A DNA stretch of 64,000 nt, taken from positions 682,001-746,000 of the forward strand of contig BFBT01000001.1 of assembly GCA_003112755.1 (NCBI GenBank), in the 5' to 3' direction. Below, one piece after another: positions 1 through 7,700 of the stretch; position 1 is the stretch's first letter; each line of letters opens with the position of its first letter. Below the pieces are notes generated by a model that saw nothing but the letters and a program-made list of their open reading frames with translations, did not search any database and was not told the DNA's origin. Source of the stretch: Lawsonibacter asaccharolyticus (GTDB lineage: Bacteria; Bacillota; Clostridia; Oscillospirales; Oscillospiraceae). The position numbers were made by a program, and so were the translations under genes.

Positions 1-97
1 TTCTTTACAAAAGTGATTTTGGTGTTGCTTTTTCGTCGGCCATCGATTACTCTGAGATATTCCCTTCTGGGAAATCTTTCTGATGGAGGCGATTGCC

Positions 98-484
98 ATG
101 CACATGAAGCAGTTTCCGGTTATTGATCCCGTTGCAACCGGAAAGAACAACATCCGCCTGCGCACGGAGCGTGGAATGACGGTTCGGGATCTGCAGGTCT
201 ATTTCGGCTTTGAGGAGCCGCAAGCGATTTACAAATGGCAGCAAGGAAAGAGCCTGCCTTCCGTTGATAATCTGTATGCTCTCGGCGCGTTGTTTGAAGT
301 ACCTATGGAGGATATCCTGGTATCTCGGACATCAAAACTGAATCTGATGATTTGTGAGCAGCAGGCCGTAGCCTGCTGCTCGCCTCTATTTATGGGAGAA
401 CTGCTCCGACTATCACAGATACGGCAGAGAGCCAAGATCGCTTCGACCATTTTTGCCAAGGCCATGCGCTCGCCGGCTCCCTGA
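98..484 (+). CDS. XRE-family helix-turn-helix regulator
   Basis: A 128-residue protein whose residues about 12-75 look like a Cro/C1-type helix-turn-helix: RTERGMTVRDLQVYFGF, then EEPQAIYKWQQGKSLPS and a final helix pair ending in VPMEDILV. The family binds DNA as a dimer and usually represses or activates neighbouring element genes. An upstream in-frame ATG at 83 exists, but ATG 98 is preferred because GGAGG at 85-89 is spaced 8 bases from it. The C-terminal 50 residues are not recognised. It is the only plus-strand gene in this arm, so it may control the divergent or neighbouring ICE genes; that is inference. Confidence 0.8.
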   Translation: MHMKQFPVIDPVATGKNNIRLRTERGMTVRDLQVYFGFEEPQAIYKWQQGKSLPSVDNLYALGALFEVPMEDILVSRTSKLNLMICEQQAVACCSPLFMGELLRLSQIRQRAKIASTIFAKAMRSPAP

Positions 485-828
485 GGAGCGAGGGTAGCAT
501 GCCTCAACGTATTAACGGCTCAAAGGCCAGCAATATCAAGATAGGAAATCTATCTATATCCAACAGAATAGGGAGATGTGAGGTGGCAAGGTCGAGATTC
601 GGCGTTAGCGTATTCACGATATGGTGAAACAGCGTTGGGCGCTGATGGATAGGAAGACGGTTCGTAGCATCCGTTAATGAAACGGATCATGTCTTCTTTT
701 GGAGCTCAGAATCAACCGAGCGGATTTTTTAATTTGCAGCACTATAGTTCGTCTGCAACTGAACCGGTCGCCACGTTCTCTTCTTCTGCCGCATCCGTGA
801 TAGTCGGAGCAAACCCGCAGGGGCTTGG
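485..828. other. Intergenic stretch, no convincing gene
   Basis: About 340 bases without a supported gene. A short inverted repeat (ATCCGTT/AACGGAT) lies near 668-686. A 42-codon plus-strand frame from ATG 499 to 627 has a modest purine-rich site ahead of it but no recognisable protein character. The stretch separates the plus-strand regulator from the convergent minus-strand gene ending at 829. Confidence 0.4.
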
Positions 829-1470
829 TCAGCTTAATGCGGACATATGCGCTTCAAAAGCCTCTGCGAAAGTCTCGTTCACATCGAACGGAGCTTCGTA
901 CTCCACCGGGGTGTTGACCAGAGCGGCATCCAGAGCGGCAGAGGTCTCATCGGACTTCTTGCTCAGATCAGCGCACATCTTCCGGATCTTATTGCGATCG
1001 AAATTGATGGTGGTCACACGCTTGACATCGCAGCGGTAGGAGACCTGATTTCCCTCGTTGTTGAACCGATAGCCGACTCCCCCGTTAGAGATCAAAACCT
1101 CGCCATTGCGCAGGCCGGCCATGTGACGGAGCAGAGTGGCAATCTCCTGGCGCTTCCCATTGAGGCTCACTTCACCATCCAGGCCAGCGCCAAGAGGAAG
1201 AGATACCTTCGCCTGATGGATCGCGGCGCTCAACTTTTCCCGCTCGTCCAGGAGGAACAGCAGGAACTCTGCCATCTCGGTGATATTCTCGCTATACTCG
1301 GTGGAGGGGGCCTCCATAGTGACCTCATCCTCCGCCTCTGCCATGACCTTGTGGCGGAGATAGGTGTTCTGCACCTTGGTGATATTGCCATTGTTGCCGA
1401 GGATGCTCTGCGCATCGGCCATCATGGACTGCAGCTTATTCTGAAAGCGGAAAGCTTCTTTGAGATTCAT
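829..1470 (-). CDS. Septicolysin/DIP1984-like (DUF6847-type) protein
   Basis: A 213-residue mostly helical protein beginning MNLKEAFRFQNKLQSMM, followed by a loop and DEREKLSAAIHQAK, then a C-terminal helix rich in acidic residues. The leading LKEA...LQ helix and central EREKL helix resemble DIP1984/DUF6847-type proteins carried on Firmicutes elements; the function of that family is unknown. ATG 1470 is chosen over the GTG 9 bases upstream because AAGGAG sits 8 bases before it. No membrane segment or signal peptide is seen. Confidence 0.55.
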   Translation of the reverse strand: MNLKEAFRFQNKLQSMMADAQSILGNNGNITKVQNTYLRHKVMAEAEDEVTMEAPSTEYSENITEMAEFLLFLLDEREKLSAAIHQAKVSLPLGAGLDGEVSLNGKRQEIATLLRHMAGLRNGEVLISNGGVGYRFNNEGNQVSYRCDVKRVTTINFDRNKIRKMCADLSKKSDETSAALDAALVNTPVEYEAPFDVNETFAEAFEAHMSALS

Positions 1471-1560
1471 ATCGCTCACTCCTTGTTCTTGTCGTTGATA
1501 TCATGATAACCTTGTTTTTTGAAATTGTCATTGAACTGCTGGTTTAATAGCAACAAAATA

Positions 1561-1587
1561 GAACGAGAGGGTCAAAGCCTCTCGTTC
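1561..1587 (-). terminator. Intrinsic terminator after the NYN gene
   Basis: Perfect 10-bp stem GAACGAGAGG/CCTCTCGTTC with a 7-base loop. On the minus strand it is followed by TATTTTG, placing it 13 bases beyond the stop of the gene ending at 1600. Confidence 0.75.
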
Positions 1588-1599
1588 CAATATGCGGGA

Positions 1600-2994
1600 C
1601 TATTTTCCAAGCACGATCGTTGCTTCCCCGTTGGGAGAGATATCAACATGCATGGTTTTAATGTACTTGTCATAAAATTGGTTCTTCTCTGCGGTCGTCA
1701 TGTCAGCTCTGGTCGCTCTACAGGCCTCATCCAGAATATCTCGAACATTAAGGTGAAATGCCTGGTCGAGTTTCTGGCGAACCTCGCGAAGTACTGCCGC
1801 AACCTTGATATCATTACTGTTACCAGTACAAAAATCGTCGATATAGCAATAAGAAATGCCGGCATTGATCAACGCATTTTTGATGGTCGGACTGCATTTC
1901 TCGCTTTCTACCATCACGAAGAACCGAACCTCAGGCATTGCCGAAATCAGCCCCCAATAGTCGGAGTCGCTGGATACAAGAATGAACGAGTCCACATTGT
2001 TCTGATAATACTCACGGCAGGTTCCGGTGGTCAAACGAATGTCAACAAGTGACTTGTTTTCTTTGATGCGTTCGATCAGGACATGCTCAATTGGAATTTG
2101 GGTGAAGCGCTCCAAAATCTTCCACGCCGATGTGGTATGAATATCATCATAGAGGATGATTTTACAAATCTTATTGAGTAGTGCTTCCTGATTAAGATTG
2201 TTCAAGGTTGCGTACAGTTTGTAGGGATCGGAGTTTTCACAATCCACCACAACGACGACGCGCTCACTCTTGTCCAGGAACTTGTATATACCAGCCTTTG
2301 TGAGGTTACCGGCATCAGACACTTTGCTCAAGTCTGTGAAATAATCCTCATTTGCTTCATATAGAAGCGAAACAAACTTCTTGTCATTGTAGAGGATGTT
2401 GCCAGAGTCCATGTAGGACCAATTGATATAGACTTGGTACGGGTACTTATTTTTGTTGGCGTAATAATCTGCCGCTGCTGCCTTGATGCCCTTCTCGTTG
2501 AGGCCATCCGGCATGAGGAAGAGCTTCCGGACATATTCCCACTTCAGCCATAATGGAAACAGCGACTTGCAGTTGTTGATGCGGTTGCTGATATGCTTAT
2601 TGATATCTACAATATACTGGGCAGGCAAAGCTCTGGATCTAACAATCGTAATACCATCCTGCATGAGTTCGTTCAGACTATCCTGCGGAACATACTCTGG
2701 AAGCGAGTGGAGATTGCACATATCGAAACGCATACGGTTATTGATGGCTTTATAATTGAGTTCCAAAGCCGTTCGAATCATGCAGAGGTTGCGCACGATG
2801 CGGGCATTCTTGTCTGCGTGTAATTTCTCATACCATTCCATCTTTGGTGGTTCATATTCGTTTTCAAAAATGCGCTTTTGGACTCCGATTAAATAAGCCA
2901 CCTTTGAAACAACGGTATAAGTACTGCTCTCATAGTCGGTATATGCTTTTCTCGGGTTCCGAGTCGCTGCATCATCGCATGCCTGGTTATTCAT
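1600..2994 (-). CDS. NYN-domain (PIN-like) nuclease candidate
   Basis: A 464-residue protein. Residues about 245-390 match a NYN/PIN-like fold: VVVVVDCENSDPYK with Asp251, VDIRLTTG with Asp318, and SSDSDYWGL with Asp343 and Asp345, the acidic residues expected to bind metal. NYN proteins are RNA-processing or RNA-degrading nucleases. The N-terminal 240 residues are helical and unrecognised. AGGGGG precedes ATG 2994. The gene stands alone between a downstream terminator and an upstream gap of about 110 bases, so it is probably ICE cargo. A defence or RNA-control role is a guess; nuclease activity is inferred from conserved acidic positions only. Confidence 0.7.
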   Translation of the reverse strand: MNNQACDDAATRNPRKAYTDYESSTYTVVSKVAYLIGVQKRIFENEYEPPKMEWYEKLHADKNARIVRNLCMIRTALELNYKAINNRMRFDMCNLHSLPEYVPQDSLNELMQDGITIVRSRALPAQYIVDINKHISNRINNCKSLFPLWLKWEYVRKLFLMPDGLNEKGIKAAAADYYANKNKYPYQVYINWSYMDSGNILYNDKKFVSLLYEANEDYFTDLSKVSDAGNLTKAGIYKFLDKSERVVVVVDCENSDPYKLYATLNNLNQEALLNKICKIILYDDIHTTSAWKILERFTQIPIEHVLIERIKENKSLVDIRLTTGTCREYYQNNVDSFILVSSDSDYWGLISAMPEVRFFVMVESEKCSPTIKNALINAGISYCYIDDFCTGNSNDIKVAAVLREVRQKLDQAFHLNVRDILDEACRATRADMTTAEKNQFYDKYIKTMHVDISPNGEATIVLGK

Positions 2995-3102
2995 AAAAGC
3001 CCCCTATTCCACGGGTCACGGTACCGCTAAATACTGCAAAAGCTGATGTTTCTTGCATTTAGAATACCATATTCAAGGGCTTCTGTCCATTGGTGCCGAT
3101 AA

Positions 3103-3711
3103 TTAACTGACCGTGATACTGGTCTGTCCTTCGTTCTCCCACTCAAAGAGCTCGGGCAGGGCTCGTGGCGCATAATCGCGAGAGCGAGTGCCCGCAATGC
3201 GAGCTGATGGATCGTTCTCCACAAACCGCTCAGGGCGCTGCTCTAAGATGAAATCGATCCACGCGATTGCATTCTTGCACTTGCGCCGGCGCACACGGGC
3301 ATCGTGAAGCAGTTTATAGAGTTGGTATCCATGTGAGGGATCCAGGTTATAGAATTCCGCCGCATGCTCGATGTCTTCAATCTCCAGCTCCGCCTTCCGC
3401 TGGCCGGCCACCAGTGTTTCCCTCTGGCTTTGGATGGTATGAATGAAATCGCTGAAATCCTTCAGCCGTGTCAGGTAAAATTCAGGCGCCAGTAGCTCCG
3501 GCTGCAGATCAGGATTTTCGGGATTGGGGTTTGAGATGAAGATGACCTTATACTTCAGGTTTTTCATCGCCTTTGGCAGCAAAGAGCAGTATTTCTCTGC
3601 CGTCTTCTTATTGTTGAATGTATGCGCACGATCGATATAGGCAGTGGTGATCATTTGATTGTTGCCGATAATCTCCACATAGCTTTTTCCATTGCTGATA
3701 ATCCAGGGCAT
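3103..3711 (-). CDS. Hypothetical ICE protein with helical C-terminus
   Basis: A 202-residue protein starting MPWIISNGKSYVEIIG. The first 70 residues look like a small beta-rich domain, and residues about 80-170 form charged helices that may be a coiled coil. ATG 3711 is chosen over an ATG 78 bases upstream because GGAGG lies just ahead of it. No family is recognised. It is followed downstream by the NYN gene and preceded by three small proteins, all on one strand. Confidence 0.6.
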   Translation of the reverse strand: MPWIISNGKSYVEIIGNNQMITTAYIDRAHTFNNKKTAEKYCSLLPKAMKNLKYKVIFISNPNPENPDLQPELLAPEFYLTRLKDFSDFIHTIQSQRETLVAGQRKAELEIEDIEHAAEFYNLDPSHGYQLYKLLHDARVRRRKCKNAIAWIDFILEQRPERFVENDPSARIAGTRSRDYAPRALPELFEWENEGQTSITVS

Positions 3712-3819
3712 ATTTGATCCTCCTTCATCCGAATAGAAATAGTGAGCGCACATGATGGAAATGCCAGTTCTGGGTGTTTGGTTGAACATGTCCTCCTATG
3801 TAGTATTGATATAGAGCCA

Positions 3820-4068
3820 TCAGGTGGTTCTAAGGGCGCGTAGGAGTTGTGCACGAGCCACCTGCACGGTCTGCTGTTTCACCCCAGCTTTCAAGTATTC
3901 AATGGCATCATTCCACTGAAAAAGTGTGTATTCTGCGGCATCAAAAGTCTCAAGAAATGCGGCTAAACGGCACCTACCGTCAGTGGACAGGAACCGCAGG
4001 TCAGAGAGGTATTGTACTTTCATGAAGGTTGCTGCTTCATCAAGTAGACATGGAGTGTGATTGGTCAT
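3820..4068 (-). CDS. Small hypothetical protein, 82 aa
   Basis: Starts at ATG 4068 with AGAGGA seven bases before it and overlaps the end of the upstream gene by 29 bases, suggesting translational coupling. The protein (MTNHTPCLLDEAATFMKVQY...) is helical and ends in a basic tail. The frame is open upstream of 4068, but that part lies inside the gene at 4040-4282 and lacks protein character. Function unknown. Confidence 0.55.
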   Translation of the reverse strand: MTNHTPCLLDEAATFMKVQYLSDLRFLSTDGRCRLAAFLETFDAAEYTLFQWNDAIEYLKAGVKQQTVQVARAQLLRALRTT

Positions 4069-4282
4069 ATCGGAGTTCCTCTTGCAGATGCAACGAGGTC
4101 GCACCCTCTTTCTTTTCATTTGTGCCATATAATTGGGAGGCATCGAAGTGATCGCAGCGAAACATCGTACCATCGGACATATAGATTTCCGCTCTGCCAT
4201 CGGATTCCATCTCCACACGGATAATGTAGCTGGTGTTGACAATCGCGATACCGAGGTTGATAAATCTACCCATGTTTGACAT
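4040..4282 (-). CDS. Small beta-rich hypothetical protein, 80 aa
   Basis: Begins MSNMGRFINLGIAIVNTSYI with GGAGGAATGTCAAAC at the start. The pattern 'start-loop-IRVEMESDGRAEIYMSDGT' indicates a small beta barrel or SH3-like fold. It resembles the gene at 4337-4702 in its first 40 residues (both have a glycine after an initial strand, then an Ile-rich strand and a D-G turn), so the two may be paralogues. Function unknown. Confidence 0.6.
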   Translation of the reverse strand: MSNMGRFINLGIAIVNTSYIIRVEMESDGRAEIYMSDGTMFRCDHFDASQLYGTNEKKEGATSLHLQEELRYDQSHSMST

Positions 4283-4304
4283 TCCTCCACTTGTTTTGGG
4301 ATAG

Positions 4305-4330
4305 AAGGCCGCTGCCGGAGCAGCGGCCTT
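4305..4330 (-). terminator. Hairpin after the 121-aa gene
   Basis: Perfect 10-bp inverted repeat AAGGCCGCTG/CAGCGGCCTT with a 6-base loop, 7 bases beyond the stop at 4337. The following bases are only weakly T-rich, so termination may be partial. Confidence 0.55.
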
Positions 4331-4336
4331 CGTTAT

Positions 4337-4702
4337 TTACTTGGTTGGAACGAATCCGGTAAAACCGGTATGGCCTTTATTGGCGATTCGCTCGATGTCT
4401 TTGTCTGTTGCAAAGACGAAAGGCTCAATTTTGCCGTCAGACATCAGCATCACAAAAGCGCAGGGGCAGATTTCGCTGTCGCCATCATCATCCAGATAGA
4501 CAGCGCTGACGCCCTGGCAAGGGATGATGGAACGAATGGAGTTGTAGTCATTGACTTCGTCGTGAAGGTCGATCTCACTGTGGAAGTGCTGACCATCTTT
4601 GGTGAGGATGATGCATCCGCCATCTTCCTTGGGAATGATGCGGGCGATCATGTCGCTGTTCAGCAGCTCGCCTTTGGTACCAATAGGTAAAAACTTGCTC
4701 AT
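4337..4702 (-). CDS. Hypothetical beta-rich protein, 121 aa
   Basis: Starts MSKFLPIGTKGELLNSDMIA. Two strands and a turn at IPKEDGGCIILTKDGQHFH resemble the 80-aa gene just downstream. The second half contains two Cys in EICPC and an acidic loop YLDDDGDSE. No membrane segment. It is bracketed by hairpins at 4305-4330 and 4731-4758, so it may be its own short transcription unit. Function unknown. Confidence 0.6.
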   Translation of the reverse strand: MSKFLPIGTKGELLNSDMIARIIPKEDGGCIILTKDGQHFHSEIDLHDEVNDYNSIRSIIPCQGVSAVYLDDDGDSEICPCAFVMLMSDGKIEPFVFATDKDIERIANKGHTGFTGFVPTK

Positions 4703-4730
4703 GATAATACTCTCCTCATGTTCAAAAGAT

Positions 4731-4758
4731 CAGCCCCGAAGCGTGAGCTCCGGGGCTG
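4731..4758 (-). terminator. Terminator of the Cna-B protein gene
   Basis: Stem CAGCCCCG/CGGGGCTG with a 12-base loop, followed on the minus strand by GATCTTTTG. It lies 33 bases beyond the stop codon at 4791. Confidence 0.6.
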
Positions 4759-4790
4759 GCGGGGGTTATAGGAAACGACCTCTCTGGAGA

Positions 4791-7700
4791 TCAATATCCG
4801 GTCTTGGGAAGCGGGTTGTTGTTGAAGCGACAGACGGTGGTGACCCAGGTGGCCTTGGCCGTCTGCCACTCGTTGAGGTACTGACCACCCACATCAGCTC
4901 TGTTGATGATTTGGTAGCCGTTGCTCACGGTGCCAAGCACCTGCACACGCATGGTGGGCTTCACCACGGACGCAAAGCCGCTGGGCACGGTGCCGAACTC
5001 GAACCGGACATCCGTGACATACTCGCCCTGAGCAAGGCCGAGGGTGGCTGCATTGAGGCTCAGAGAGTAGTTGTTGGAGGTCAGCAGGTTGCTGGCCAGA
5101 GTCCGGTAATCGCTCAGATTGGTCTTGAAGGAGACCTTGTAATAAAGCCTCGCATTGTAGGTACCGGTGGTCACGCTGATTGCGCGTGTGGCATCGGTCG
5201 GAATACGGTCATGCCAGAAGAAACTGTTCAGCTCAACATTGGAGATGTTGCCGATACCGGAGAAGTCATAGCTCATGACCTGTCCGGGCTGTACCTCGCG
5301 GTTGCCGGTCTTCTTAATGGTCACGCCGAGATTGGCGGACTTGTTGTAGGCGGAGAGCTTGATGATCTGGTTTGGATACTCAATCTCGGCCTCCATCTTC
5401 TCACTGCTGAGCTGATAGTACTTCGGAGCGGAAACCTCCGTCACAAAATACCGGCCCAGAGGCAGAGGATCGGATGCAGCGACGCCGCGTGCATCGGTCA
5501 CAATGTAGCCCACAACCTTGCCGGAACGGGCCTGCGTGATCTCAAACACTGCGCCTTCCAGGGCAGAGCCGGCACGTTGGCCGGTGACACGGTTATCGTC
5601 GGCACTATATTTGCGGATCTGGATCTGGCCGGTGACAGCGCTGTTCTCCCATTCGATCTGCGCGCACTTACCCGCCTCAACATAGACGGTTTTGTACTGC
5701 TCATCGCGGATGTAGCCCTCGGCCGCCTCCAGTTCACGGATATAGTACTTGCCGGGAGTCAGCTCGTCATCAATGTAGATGTAGCCATCCTGATCCGTCG
5801 CATACTCGCCAATGGGATTCTTGCCTGCATCGTACAGGACGAACTTGACACCATAGATACCCTCGCCGGTAGCCGCATCGACCTTATGGATCATAATCGA
5901 CGCCATGCGCTGATTGGTGATCTCCACCGTGGTGGTCTCACCGTCCTTGACGCAGACATTGACGGGCGTGGCATCCAGCTCGTAGCCCTCGGCTGCCTTC
6001 AGCTCGGTGATGGTATACCATCCATTCTCCGCATTGGGGATGCTGATGACACCGTTGCGGTCAGTCGTGTAGGTGCCAAGGATCTCGCCGTTGATCTTCC
6101 GAACCTCGAATTTGACACCCTTGATGCGTGCGCCGGTATCCTCATCAGATTTGATGATCTGGAGACCACCAGCAGGTCTGTTATAGAAGGTCAGCGTCTG
6201 AAGATCATCGGGATCGATTACGACGGTCTGGGATCTGGTCTCTTCATCGATCACATAGCCGGAGATGGTCTTCGTCTCTGTGACGACCAGCGTGCCAACG
6301 ATGCCGCTGATCAAGATCTCACCGTTTTCGTCCGTCCGATAGATCCCGTTGGAAGACAGCTTGCCACCTTCATCAGGCACATAGCTGCCATCGGCGTAAG
6401 CCACACGGAACTCAACGCCTGCCAGAGGCTTGCGAGTAACACTGTCCAGTTTCACAATGCGCAGGCCGCCGAGAGGCTGATTGCGGAACTCCACCGTCAC
6501 GACCTCGTGGGAGCGCACTTTGACGGTCTGTGGCGTGTCGTCCAGGACATAGCCGGATTTTGCACGCACTTCCTTGATGACCAGTGTAGTGTTGGGATCA
6601 AGGCCATCGATCAGAATGGTGCCGGCGCTATCGGTTACATACTTTCCGTTTCTGTTGCCCACGACGGTGCCGTTGGACTCTGTGACCATGAATTCCACAT
6701 CGGACAGAGGCTCGCGGGTAATCGCATCTATCTTTTTAATCAGGACACTACCCTTGGCCTCATTCCCGAAGGTGACGGTGATGACATCCTGTTCGTTGCC
6801 ACTCAAATATACCGTCTGAATATCGTTTTCGCTCAGCACATAGCCGTCTGGTGCGGAGATCTCCTCAATGACATAGGTGCCAGCCTTCAGACCTGTGAGG
6901 ATGAAAGTGCCGTTGGAAGAAGTCTGACGCTCAGCGATGACTGTGCCTCCAGTGCCGGAGGTGCCGCCAAGGAACCGCACGCGGAACCATGCACCCTGAA
7001 GAGGATCACCGGTGCTGGAGTCTACCTTCTTGACGATGATGGCGCTCAGGGGGGTGTTCTCAAAAGTGACGACCTTGCCGCGCCCCGCTTCCACATAGAC
7101 CTGCTGGGAAGTGGGATCTTTGATGGAATAGCCCGCAGCAGGCTCCAGCTCGGTGATGGTGTACCAGCCGTCATCCAGCTTATCGATGAAGAACTGACCG
7201 TTCTCATCCGAGTAGTAGGTACCAAGATCACGAATCTCACCGGTAGAGGTCTTATCGGAACGGAAAGTAACATTGAACTTCGCACCCTTAATGGGATCGC
7301 CGGTAATGCTGTCGATCTTATTGACTGTCAGGGTGGGCTTGGGATAGTTCTGGAACTGGACGGTGCCAGTCCTGTTGGGAAACAGCGTGATCATCTGATG
7401 TGCTTCGTTGAGCAGATAGCCATCGGGTACTGACTGCTCCCAGATCTCATAGACACCGGGCATCAGCTTTTCCAGATAGCAGCGGCCATTCTCGTCAGAG
7501 GTCACGGTGGTCAGTGTGGAAGAATCCACACGCTTGACGGTAAAGGTCACACCGGCGACAGGCTTTCCAGTAATGGCATCAGTTTTTAGGATCTCCAAAT
7601 TGGGCATCCGATCATTGGAAACGACCAGTTCGCTGTTCTGACCGGGGAACAGCTCCACATGATACTCACGGGAGTCCTTCACATATCCTTCCGGAGCATC

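Noticed and set aside
499..627. A 42-codon plus-strand frame after the first regulator
   Set aside because: Only a modest ribosome site and no protein-like features; kept as part of an intergenic stretch.
677..1039. A 120-codon plus-strand frame overlapping the DUF6847-type gene
   Set aside because: It is antisense to a better-supported gene, and its composition is low complexity without a good start site.
4599..7433. A plus-strand open frame of about 944 codons opposite the Cna-B gene
   Set aside because: It mirrors the repetitive Cna-B coding sequence, has no ribosome site or domain, and arises from codon bias on the other strand.
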